Below are positions 35,872 through 46,800 of a DNA stretch of 64,000 nt, in pieces. The notes below the pieces were generated by a model, which was not told the origin of the DNA, made no database searches, and worked only from the letters and a program-made list of their open reading frames with translations. The stretch's first letter is position 1; each line of letters opens with the position of its first letter. The position numbers and the translations under genes were made by a program. Source of the stretch: Gonatopus flavifemur (taxonomy: Eukaryota; Arthropoda; Insecta; Hymenoptera; Dryinidae); assembly GCA_018340375.1 (NCBI GenBank), contig JAFFJZ010000003.1:26598001-26662000 (forward strand). The letters are read 5' to 3'.

Positions 35872-35956
35872 TACTAACCTAAAAATAAGAGCACTTCCCC
35901 AAATACATTTACGCACAGAGTTTAAATTCAAATGTCACCTTACTTTTTGGACACAC

Positions 35957-38780
35957 TAGTTATTATATATAATTTAAAAAATTCTTTCACTTTAAATGTC
36001 ACAGTACTGACAGGGAAATCTGTAATTTTATCGATCATGACAGTGGTTTTTCGCCTAGACAGAAAAAAGTATGATCTCAAATATGCTACTTACGTATTTC
36101 ATTAACGCCATTGTCATTCTCTAATTTTGCCCATAAACTTGGCTCGAGTAAGTTGGCGAGTACCTATGTGTCTTGAAAATGCAACGATGCATCAATGCGA
36201 GCGAGTAACGAAAGTGCACATGGTTGGTTGTAGTTGCAACATCCCCGTGCAGAAATAAGTGAAAGAGAAATGGTAGAAAGAGAGAAACGAATGTCACTCG
36301 ATGCTAATAACTCGCGTGTAACAGGGACAGTCGTAAAAAAGACTGTTCTCGACATCATCCCAAGAGAGAATATTTTGGCATGCGTATGTGTGCCCGCGTA
36401 CCGAAATTATCGTAATATCAGAGACCGTGTGCACACATGGAAACAGACGTGAGGAAAAATGAGCTGACCATGACATTTGTCGTATGCCAACGTCCTGTCA
36501 CGTCCCTCGAACTGTGAATATAATGAAGTTATCGCTTTGAATTTCTGAACGAGAGCATTTCTAATGAGAATAAATCATTTTTTATCGCCATCCATTTGTA
36601 CCGCATTCTTCGCACGTTCTGAATGTTCCTGTGAGAAATGCGCATGGAATTGATGTCTTTTCGAACTAACTTTGATCAAAGTATATAATATGGTTGATAA
36701 AATGCCGATGACGAGGGAAAATTAGGAGAGAAAAGAATACTGAAAAGCGGTAAGAGAGGTACCATTCTTTATCTCTGACCAAAGTGTTCCGATAAGTCAG
36801 ATTAGAACCCGTATGGAACTATTAGTCTAAAATGAGTTAAATTTATGAGTTGATCTACACGAACGTCGACGAAAACACTCTAGTTCGCAAATATTTGGCC
36901 CCCGGCCAGGTTAACCCCTCTCCAAGTCTTGCGAAACATTTGGAAACACCGAACCCTCTTTCCCTCGTTGGCAATCACTGGAAACTTTCTGCTCTCAGCA
37001 TCCTACTCTCGCAGTTTCGAGATTGAACTTGCCATCGACATTGATGTTTTACACAATCTGAATAGCTCTTCGTCATCGTTTAAGCATGAAACGAAGAAAC
37101 AAGATCATGATTTCGGATAGAGGAAAAAATAAAAAAAACCTCTCAAGAGAATCGGTAGTTGAATTCTTAATAACAAATGAAGCTCCGTTAAAGTTCAACT
37201 CGTTTGCATGGTTCGATATAATCCATTAGAGAAGTGCGTCGAATGAAGGGAGGGGAATTCAGAAATGAAAATAAGTCACCTATCGGAGTCGAAGGATTAA
37301 AGGATTAAACAGAACAAAAGGAGTGAAAACACTGGGTTTGAATGTCGAAACATGAGAAAATAACCACCGCTGTATTATACCGTAAACAAAGAATCGCGAA
37401 CAAAGCTCATGCAGGTCATTCGATCCGCGTTAAGAAGAGAAGAGTGTCATTTGCTGAAACATCCGCTGCGCTTTATCTGTATGGCCTCATTTATTCAAAT
37501 GTTTTTCTACTTTAAATAATGTTACTTGAAAGATACTTGAACCATTCCTCATTGGCAAGCTCATTTGAAATTCATTATATAAATTAGTACAAATTAACTT
37601 TCTAAAAATTATCCAGTAAAAATAGCTGGAAGCATTTACTGGTCTTTCAAAGCTGCCCTAGAGAAAAACTAATGCATGCTTACTGGGGTTAGCTCGCAAA
37701 ATCTTCAGAAACTCAGTTTGAACGAATTGATTCAATGATTCAAAAAAACTGTTCAAATCTAATGTTCGCTGTAAACTATATTTATACAACAATCATACGA
37801 AATTTACTCGAACAGTTCCAGTCGTACAACTCCTGCTCTTCACTATTTTAGATTTTTTGCGTGTAAAATACAAAACTCTTCACGCAATTTTTTTCTGATT
37901 TTATATATGCTTCAATAATAAAACAAATATCATTTAAATGATACTGCGTTACAGATATGAATATCTCGAGTCCTTACTTTCATAATTAGCGATATTTTCA
38001 TTCCAGTTTCTGGAATATAACAAGAGCACTTAGGAAACTACCATCTGGAGAGGCCTTATTACGCAATTCGCTCGAAGATGGAATAAAACGCTCATTTCAC
38101 ACACTTTCATATTATACTTTGAATCAATATTCTTTCTAGTTCCTTATTTCGACGGAATTCCGTGGTTCACTTTATCATTGATCTCTACTACTGTCCCTGA
38201 AATGACAGACTCCCCAAGAACGAGGATTTCAGAAGATTATAATCGTAATATGTTCCATGTGCTATGCACTTGAGTTTCTGGAATTAGGCAGAATGTTAAC
38301 TTTATTCACCCCTGATTATATCCTGATTGATGAAAATCATAAATAAAAAAAGTCTGAAATTGAAACTGAGAGGGAGGATAAATTATATTCCTTTAACAAC
38401 CTCATAAAATTGTGTTATCTTTGTTTCAAATACCCAGTTTCAGATAAATAAAATAAATTTCAAGCACCAGTCGCTTTCCACACTTAGCTATGAATAAATA
38501 GTTTTCTATCTTTTACATCAGGTTCAATTTATCACAATCCTCTTACCGGATTACTTGAATAATTATTTACTCGTTCCTCGCCCCCTCCTCCTCTTTTCTT
38601 TCTATTTCTACTCCTTCTCTTCCCTTTTGATTCCTTTTCTTTTCCTTCTTCTTCTCGTTCCTTTTAACGAGTTGGACCGACAGCAGAAGTTTAAACTCTA
38701 ACGCTTTTAGGTTAATTTTGAACGGAAAAGAATCTATACTTCAATTTTGATGATGATTGAGAGGTGACTCCAGAACACTA
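35957..38780. other. Unannotated stretch
   Basis: No gene or element recognised. A C/T-rich low-complexity tract runs from about 38576 to 38668. A small patch at 37600-37700 (CCAGTAAAAATAGCTGG, TACTGGTC, TACTGGGGTTAGC) may be repeat debris. Confidence 0.45.
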
Positions 38781-38908
38781 CTGTGCGCAAAAAATGAGGT
38801 GACATGGCATTCATTCTCAAAAATCTTTATTTATTCTCCCAAATCAAGTCCATCGCCTTCACAGTATCCCCCCCCCTCCCCCTCCAGAATACAATGTACT
38901 TATGCCAA

Positions 38909-40056
38909 TGATCTATATACCAACTGGATAGGCTATAGAACCGACATCTTGGAAATAAATCGTCCCTCATTGAAGTATCACTCAGCGCCTCATACGCCGG
39001 GGAAATGACTAATTTCGACGGTAATGCGCTTGCGCCGTAGTTGTTTACTTTTCAGCATAAAGTGTTCTCAACTTGTGGATATAGTGGAAATGTGATGTCA
39101 AGAATGATTACAAACATGCAATAAGTTTCAGACAAATATTAATTAATGGTTGAAAAATGAGTAATACAAGTGCATATTTAAAAAGGAAAAGCATTAAATG
39201 CAGAGAATTATCGTTTCAGTATTAAGTATTATCATATTTATAAAGTTAACGAAACCTGATTCCCCAAATGTATTTTGTTTCTTCCTGAATGTTGAAACGA
39301 ATTATGGATTTGATTGTGCTACAAACTTATGATAAGTTCCAGATAAATATCAATTTTTGAAAAACTTACAGAAACATAATTTTTTCTAATTGATGCCCGT
39401 CCAGCACAACCACCGATTCTCCACCCAGGACTTCGGTGGACTGGAGGTGGAGAATCAGTGGAGAAATGAGAGCCGTGGAAATAAGGAAGAAATAAGGGAG
39501 AGTCTCCGTTGAGGCAACGGAGAGGCGACGTGGATTTGTCCGCCCCCTTTATTTTCAATGAAATTCATATCTGTCGATTTACACAACCACATTTCAATGA
39601 GTGAATCCACTAACATAAATTTTATTGAAAATAAAGGGGGCGGACAAATCCACGTCGCCTCTCCGTTGCCTCAACGGAGACTCTCCCTTATTTCTCCCTT
39701 ATTTCCACGGCTCTCATTTCTCCACGGATTCTCCACCTCTAGTCCACCGAAGTCCTGGGTGGAGAATCGGTGGTTGTGCTGTACGGGTGCTTTCCCTTCT
39801 TGCAATATTATTCAAAAAATAATTATGAAATTATCAAATTTGCTTTCATACAATTTTGATGACAGATTTCAATCAATTAGATATATGGATTTCCGCAAGT
39901 TGAGAACTCTTTTATATTGAAAGGTTAACAACTCCGGCGCAAGCGTATTAACGTCAGAAGTAGTTCCTTCCCTGGCGTATGAGGTGTTGAATGATACTTC
40001 AATTGGAGACAAATATGGCGGCTCTATAGCCTATCCAGTTAGTATATAGATCAGTG
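38909..40056. mobile_element. 1.15-kb long-TIR element inserted in mariner
   Basis: The left starts TGATCTATATACCAACTGGA. The reverse complement of the right reads CACTGATCTATATACTAACTGGA. Similarity between the two arms continues for roughly 180 bp through GGATAGGCTATAGA, TGAAGTATCA, CCTCATACGCC, GCGCTTGCGCCG / GCTTGCGCCGG and TTCTCAACTTG. The 11-bp direct repeat ACTTATGCCAA flanks it at 38898-38908 and 40057-40067. Long TIRs with 9-11 bp duplications are typical of Mutator-like (MULE) elements and some foldback elements. No transposase gene is present, so that assignment is inference. Confidence 0.8.
39396..39787. mobile_element. Foldback element, third nesting level
   Basis: A 392-bp near-perfect palindrome starting CCCGTCCAGCACAACCACCG and ending CGGTGGTTGTGCTGTACGGG. 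Arms of about 170 bp contain CTCCGTTGAGGCAACGGAGA and its mirror, and meet around TTATTTTCAATGAAATTCAT / AATTTTATTGAAAATAAAG. It lies inside the long-TIR element at 38909-40056 and is the intact relative of the truncated 3388-3870 copy. The paired open frames on opposite strands (both containing SPLRCLNGDSPLFLPYFHGS) are products of the palindrome, not genes. Confidence 0.85.
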
Positions 40057-40065
40057 ACTTATGCC

Positions 40066-40967
40066 AACGCATTTTCTAGTCTTCGAAACAATTGTTGAAA
40101 TCGGTTTCAGGAATGGTTTCCAGCTCTCTCTTCGATTCGGCTTGGATCTCCTCTATCGACTCAAAACGGGGTGCTCGGAACGGTCTTTTGAGTTTGTTGA
40201 ACAGTCACAAGTTGCACGGTGCCAAATCAGGTGAATACGGTGGTTGTGGAATGGTATGAATCGAGTTTCTTACGGAATAGTCACGAAGAATCAATGCAGC
40301 GTGAGCGGGTGCATTGTCGTGGTGCAAAAACCAAGAGTTGTCTCACCCCAATTCCGGTTTCTTTAGTCGAATAGCTTCATGTAAACGACGCATAACGCTC
40401 TAATAATATTCTTTGTTGACAGTTTGATCCGATGGAAGGAACTCAAAATACACAATACTACGATAATCGAAGAGAACAGTCAACATAATCGCGATATTCA
40501 CTCGATTGATCGATTGTTTCCGAGTCGTGAGCATAAATCCACCTCTCATCTCCCGTAATAATGCGTTTCATTTGGTCCTGATAGTCAGAAAACATTGCTT
40601 GACACACTTCAACGCGATGATATTTTTCCAAGAAATTCAGTGTTTTTTGGTACCAATCAAGATTTGACGCATCTGAGGCCCAAAGCATCCTTCAAAATAG
40701 TATTGACTGATCCTTTTGAAATGCCAAACCATCAGTAAGATTCCCAATTGTTAATAGACGATTAACAAGGACCAAATCTTTGATTTCTTGGACATGAACT
40801 TCGTCAGTTGAAGTTGATGGTCGACCGGTACGCTTCTTGACCTTCTTGGAACTCTTTATAGCCTCATCACCAAAGGCTTCCTGCACCATCCTCAACAAAT
40901 CAGCAGGAGAAAATTCATTCCGCAAAAGAAATTTAATACAAATTCTTTGCTCAACAAATGCAGACAT
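40066..40967 (-). pseudogene. mariner transposase pseudogene, most complete copy
   Basis: The reverse-strand ATG at 40965-40967 opens [19 protein letters not shown], then [12 protein letters not shown]. About 30 bp encoding the VYEWY segment are missing. The frame continues through [20 protein letters not shown], with a frame change near 40690, then to LEKYHRVEV and MKRIITGDERWIY, where the first Asp motif is intact. HHDNAPAH is intact near 40300. YSPDLAPCNL carries Asn in place of the third catalytic Asp (forward GTT at 40211-40213), followed by TGA (forward 40205-40207). C-terminal residues (ESIEEIQAESKRELET) run into the insertion point; the last codons lie beyond it at about 38831-38908. 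Confidence 0.88.
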
Positions 40968-41173
40968 TATGAAAATCGGGATATTCACTTCCAGCAGTTT
41001 ACAAAACGAAGCGTATCTCAAACACTAATGAATATTTTGATTTGACCCTTGACACGGTTATCAAAGACAGTCTTACTAACCTAAAAAATAAGAGCACTTC
41101 TTCAAATACATTTGCGCACAGAGTTTAAATTCAAATGTTACCTGACTTTTTGGACACACTCTCTAAATCTGGA

Positions 41174-41415
41174 AGAGTGAAAAATCACGCGTTTCACTCC
41201 GCTAAGTCTCAGAAGTCAGCCAGTTCGCTTCGAGTGGGATTCTCACTCGTTTTGAGTGGACTCTCACTGTTTTAGAGTGGAAAATTCACTCGGAAATTGA
41301 AGTGGCTGTGAGTTTCTAATCTCTATTCTTAGACTTCGACTCTGAAAGAGTGGGAATTTCATTCGAAATTTTGACAAGCTCACTTCTGGCTGCCCAAAGA
41401 GTGACATTTCACTCT
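41174..41415. repeat. GAGTG-rich repeat, copy 1
   Basis: AGAGTGAAAAATCAC at the left pairs with GTGACATTTCACTCT at the right (about 13 of 15). The body has many GAGTG and CACTC words (CGAGTGGGATTCTCACTCG, GAGTGGACTCTCACTG, GAGTGGAAAATTCACTC). The right half matches 57385-57490. It lies 14 bp from the mariner right end. MITE-like. Confidence 0.6.
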
Positions 41416-43460
41416 AAAAAGTTTAGGGGGCAGTACTATGCAACAATAATCAAATGTGAAATTCAATTTTTAATTTTACTGAAGAAATTGTATAATTCGT
41501 AGAAGGATTGAATTGTGGAAGGCACATTGGTGCGTCAAATTTTCATACATGAGCTGTGAAAAATATTGAGAAATTGTGAGCATCACAGAGATTTCTAACC
41601 TAAATTTATATTTATAAATCGTTCAATATCATTTTTATCCCCTTCAGAATTATCAGTATAGTAACGAAATGCGGTTGTAATTTAATTCTTTCACATTGCA
41701 CTATTCAATTCAGTGATTTCGACGTGGCACCTCCCATTAGTATCTCGTCGTTATTAAAGCATGTCCTCATTCTAATTTTCCAGAATTTTTTCTCCCCTCT
41801 ATATTTCGCGACATCCATCCTGACTTCCAGACTTCATTCGATAGACAAGCGCAGCTTTGTCTTTTTTCAAATCCTTCATCACGTTCTTCGCCCTCCATGT
41901 ACAGTTATTCTCCGTCAAGTGTTCTTCTACTTCCTATTTTATTTGATTCATTATATTTTGGCATTCAAGTTCTCCTCAGGTCTTCCCATTACATCCCCCA
42001 ATGTCACCATGAAATACTTTCTTCATCCTCCTTTCGACACGAAGGGGTGAATAATTTCTCACCATACTACCGAATATAAAGATTTATAACAAGACACGTT
42101 GCTCCATAGAATATAAGCACAGAAAAGAGCTCCCAATCGAATATGAAAATATATTCAATAATATTGATTCAAAAGCTTTTCGTGATACGTGGATTTCCAA
42201 ATTTTCAATAATTTTGTTATCAAACCCTCTGCGAAACAAGAAGGAATGTTCTCCATCGCCGTTCTCTTTATAAAACGAAAATCAATCACAAAAGTTATTT
42301 AATACGATTACAGGATGCTACAACATATCATGAATTCATATTCCACATAAAGAAAAACATTACTCTCTTACACTTTTCATCAAGATTTCAATTTTAATGA
42401 GGACAGAATTACCAACTCAGTGGGCATTAAAATTGTTTAATATCAAAAGTTCACGCTTGCAAGTATTTTCATATCATCGTTTCATCAAATTGTTTTGGCA
42501 ACTCAAGTACCCCACTGTACCCATTAGAATATCGTGTAACAGTATTATCATGATGAATGTACACAATTATGAATGTCACATCGTGACACAGAACTTGTTT
42601 TTCACATCGAACTAACCAGTTTACATTGCAAATGACAACGAAGGAAAACAAATCGTTATCTTCTTTATATTTCTCTCCTCGTTGTTTCTCTTTCTCCATC
42701 AATATCACGCCATGCCATGGATTATTCAGTTAAAAAACACCAATTCGCTTAGATAAATGAATCAATCCTGTTGTTTCATCGAGATGAATCGTTGAATCAA
42801 TATTGGAAAAATCTAACTCAAATTTCTACAAAATTCTGAGATCGGTAGAAATTCTAGAAATTGAATCTAATCAACAAACTTTCGATTCAAATCGAAATGA
42901 GTGGCTAGAAAAACGTACCGAAGAGAAAATCAAATCGAAATTCGAACGAAAGAAATAAATAAAAATCTCCATGTAGACGCGCACGAACAAACATTTTGCC
43001 ACATATATGTTGCTATCGTGCGAACATTTATCATTGGAGTTTACGTATCATGGTATATCAAATACGAGCCAACTCGAAGGAAATGAGAAAGAGAGAGGAA
43101 CGTTCTTGAGGTTGCAAAGAGATGAAATACAGATACAAAGCTTTCGAAACTAAAGGTAAACCTAAAACGGAACTTAATCGTTACTAGGAAACTACATTGC
43201 TGCAATGTCCGGGAGGACGCCCAGGCGGACGAATAGCACGAAATAGAACAGAGAACCTTCGGTATTTGTAGGGAATATACTACCGATAAGTAGTTCGGAT
43301 TATAGTTATACACTTTGGCATTCGACGGTATTTGCACTATTGCTTGGAAGCTTTTGTCCTTTCCAAATAATTCTTGATGCAAATAAAGGTAATAGCATTT
43401 GGAATTTCAAAATTGAAGTTGCGGTTGATGCGATGAAGGAAACGCATAACTATTGGGGTC
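41416..43460. other. Unannotated stretch
   Basis: AT-rich DNA with no recognised gene or element. The frames at 41724-42079 overlap each other and are rich in F, S and I, as expected of C/T- and AT-rich DNA. Confidence 0.45.
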
Positions 43461-43643
43461 TACAAGGAAAAAAATGATGTTGATATTTGGTTAATTGGAA
43501 ATTAACTATGGTAGCTACTTTTCAACTTCTAATAGCTAAAATTTAGCCGCTGCAATAATAATTTTAGCTATTCAAGTATCAAACACACAAAGCAGTTACC
43601 ACGCCTAATTGCCGACTACCATATCAGATTATTTTTTTCCGTA
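43461..43643. mobile_element. TA-flanked MITE, TACAAGGAAAAAAATGA ends
   Basis: Left TACAAGGAAAAAAATGATGT pairs with the reverse complement of the right, TACGGAAAAAAATAATCTGA, and then both read GATATTTGG / GATATGG. The 183-bp body contains TAGCTA/AGCTAAAATTTAGC words. Non-coding. Confidence 0.65.
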
Positions 43644-43754
43644 CGAAACAAATGTCAAAAGGTATATGAAGAATTATAAATATTCTTGAAACAATTAAGT
43701 CATGAAACAGTTTATAGCCGTTCAGCACATTGCTTAGATCAAACAAAATCATAG

Positions 43755-43890
43755 AGTATCAAACAAATTTAGCTGGAGGATTCGAAAAATTTTACTGCAA
43801 CAGCTAAATATCGCTTTTATAGCTATCAAGGATACTGCAATAGCAAATAAAATGCTGTCACAGAGAAAAATTTGCTGTTCAGGGACAACA
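43755..43890. repeat. GCTG/TAGC-rich repeat fragment
   Basis: Repeated short modules (TTTAGCTGGAGG, ACTGCAACAGCTAAAT, CTGCAATAGCAAAT, TGCTGTCACAGAGAAAAATT, TGCTGTTCAGG) match those of the larger repeat at 60784-61385. CACAGAGAAAAATTTGCTG also resembles the end of the MITE at 13058. Confidence 0.45.
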
Positions 43891-46800
43891 AAATTATTGT
43901 GCACCTTTCCTAATTTACTAATCCAAAGGAATAAACCAATCAACATCATACGTGATAATAGATTGATTACGAACAATGCACTGATAAATTCTTTTTCCTC
44001 TCTGTATAGTCCACAGGCTCAAGATATATTGTGTCTATCCCATAACTACTCGCATGATTTTCAAATCCCTACAGTAAAACCCCGTAATAAAAACACTCAC
44101 CCTCTTTCTCATTCGAACGATTTTTGCTTTGCGTTGGAGAAAGAAAGTGAGCGGTCTTATCGAAGGGCTTCACTGTATTAATATCTGAAAACTTTTGTTC
44201 ATATAATTCCGATTTCAATTCAGTGACTCCAAAAGGAATGTATCATCGTAAGAATCCATGGAACTTTGTTGAATTTGTTTCAATATGTATTTTCCCAGAG
44301 ACTACGCCAAATAAATGAGAGAAATGAAAAAAGAGATAAGATTTCATTCGTCTGCCACAACACTTTTTTGTGTCTGATCGATAAAATGTGTCTGTAATGA
44401 TTCATTTCACTATCCGAGACGACAGAGAAAAAGATTGCTTTGGGGATGAAAAACGTGATGGCTTTGATTAGTTCTCCATTTTGATTCAATTCACGGGGAA
44501 ATTGTGTTCCGAATATGAAGTCGAACGCATTCAATCGTACGCATTAATTGTGTTTCAAATTTCAAAGGGAATGAAACTGAAATCTCAACGAAATTTTTGC
44601 GTACGTAAAATAAAATTGACAGTTGAGAATTAATTTTTTGTGCATTTCTTTGGATTCTCAAAAACAAGAAAGAATATCAATTGTAACGGGTGATGGAAAG
44701 ATACATGTATTTGTTCCTAAAAGCGTCGCAGAAATTACATCAAATTCAAGCAACAGGAATTCCCTTCAACGGTAATTGCGAATTTCTATGAAATTTTCAT
44801 TGAAAAGTAAAAAGAAAACATTAGTCCTCCTCGCTTCTTCCCTTCATCTCTTTATTGAATTACCCGTTGAAAACCCGTACGAGAATAACGAGAATAATGT
44901 TTCAAAATGTTTCCCGTGTATAACTACGAGTAGTGATATAAGAACACGACTGAATTGAAATGACGTTGGATTATGAAAAAGCATGTGAAGAAAGTGAATA
45001 ATTTCGCAAGATTTTGAGTGCTAATTATTCCTTTCAATAGACAAAAGTAAATTGAATGGTAGAAGACGGGAGCTCTCTTCATGCGCCTCGATGTCGCTTT
45101 GAATCATTGAGGAGTTTGCACAGTAAGTTTTTTTTCTCAGTAAATCCCCGCTTGTGCGGGTGTTGTTTATATAGCGGAGTCTGGGTATTTCAATAGCGGT
45201 GCAACGACGTTTAGCTCCAAATGTAGTCTGTTCAGTTCAGTTCAGTTCAGTTCAGTTCAGTTCGTTCGGTATAACAGTTCAGTTCCGGACTAGCTCACTT
45301 AATCTCACAATCCCACGCTGTTGGCTGGTTTTGCTTGGTTTAAGAGGAATAAACTTTACGTCATGGTCTCAAAAACATTTCCCTTTGTATTTGAAGACGG
45401 AAACAGTTCGGAATTAACAAGATTTTAAAAATATTTTTCATGTTCTATTGAATTTTTCAATACTTGCTCCTTCGGGTAAAATAAAATGAAAATTCCACGA
45501 AACGAGGAGTAGAGAGTCCTCTGGAAATATTAGTTCACTTCTCGTATTTGAGATGGAAGGACAGCAATAACAATAACAGTAATGATAACCGATGATGATG
45601 ATCATGTTTGAACTGCGATATTGAAACATGGACAAATTCAGGAAATATTTTGTCTTTTTCTCGAAGTTAGTTATGTTCAATAGTTTGGAGAAATGATTGT
45701 TACAACCGTGATGTTGTTCAGAGCTTAAACGATTCCCTCACAAAGGAATCCAGAACGGAAAGTTTCGCAAGTAATGTTCTGTACTCTGCAAATTGGTGTT
45801 GCACAATTTAAACTTTGGAATAGAATACGTTACTCGAGTCGAAAAATAAAAACCCAGAACCATAAGAACTGTCTATTAGTTTTGTTCGGGATCTGTAAAT
45901 TACTGTTTTCTTTTTTTCGTTTTAAACGTGAATGTGGTCAAGATTTATTAGAGAAATAAGTAAAAATATATATCTCGAAGGTGACCATTAGAAATCTAGG
46001 AAGTACTACGAATTGATCCCTTGTTCAAGATCAAAGTTCGACTTTTGTTTGATCGTACACCGTGAATCTTATTGACGTAGATCTCGCTAAGTGCGATATC
46101 AATGCGAATTGGTTCCATTGGTATGCGCTGTAGAGAGAGTACACAAACGTTAGATCGTTACGTTCCTCTCGATTTACCTTTGATCAGGATCAGCGGGTGC
46201 TCTCAAACACTTCTATCGTATCTCCATTGACGATTACTTAGGTAGATCTACTTGATATTTGTTAGGATTCCAAGTACGGTTCGGAACATCATTTCCCTGA
46301 ATATAGGGATACTATTATCGTTCTTACAGTCCTTGAACGGATTTATGGATTGTTCTAAGTAAAGTCATTTTATCTAGACATTGATTCCACATTGACATAT
46401 CTTTTGTGTCACGAGCGAAACATAGATTATTGGTAAAGTAACGCGCGAAATCAATTTGAAATTCTTTAAACGATGTAAAATAAAATGGATGTAAAGAGGA
46501 TCAATTATAAATGTACACATTTACAAAAACATCAAGCAAGGAATGAACATCTCTGAGAGTACAAGCATCCCTCACGCGACGACGGACTATCGGATAAAAT
46601 GAAATTTTATTAAACTACAAAAGCGTTTTTTATTATGTAAAACCTCGTGAATGGAAAAAAACCGTAAAAGAAGTTAATGTTTTCTTTGAACACGCATTAT
46701 GTCGCATAATCGTGTATAATTGAGTCAAAGAAGAATTTATTATCTCGAAAGAACTAAATGCAACATCGCGAAGCTTGCAAATTTCATCATGCCAAAATAT

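Larger units (their letters stand above)
34498..35956 (-). mobile_element. mariner copy, internally deleted and interrupted
   Basis: On the reverse strand it starts at the terminal GTGTGTCCAAAAAGTAAGGT, flanked by TA at 35957-35958, and runs left to about 34498, where the opposite terminal repeat is missing. Three disruptions are visible. A 721-bp element sits in the leader at 35151-35871. An internal deletion joins the GTGGAACGGCATGGG part (C-terminal half) directly to TCGATCCTTTTGACATGCC (N-terminal half), removing most of the catalytic core. Scattered frameshifts and stops are also present. Confidence 0.85.
38781..41159 (-). mobile_element. mariner copy carrying two further nested elements
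   Basis: The left terminus CTGTGCGCAAAAAATGAGGT follows TA at 38779-38780, and the right terminus ends GACTTTTTGGACACAC near 41159. The two mariner parts (38781-38908 and 40057-41159) total about 1.2 kb. The gap at 38909-40056 is an insertion bracketed by an 11-bp direct repeat, ACTTATGCCAA. This copy preserves the most transposase sequence of the three but is disabled. Confidence 0.9.

Noticed and set aside
38909..40056. Interpretation as a duplicated mariner segment
   Set aside because: The inserted DNA has its own long inverted ends and an exact 11-bp flanking repeat, and shares no sequence with mariner.
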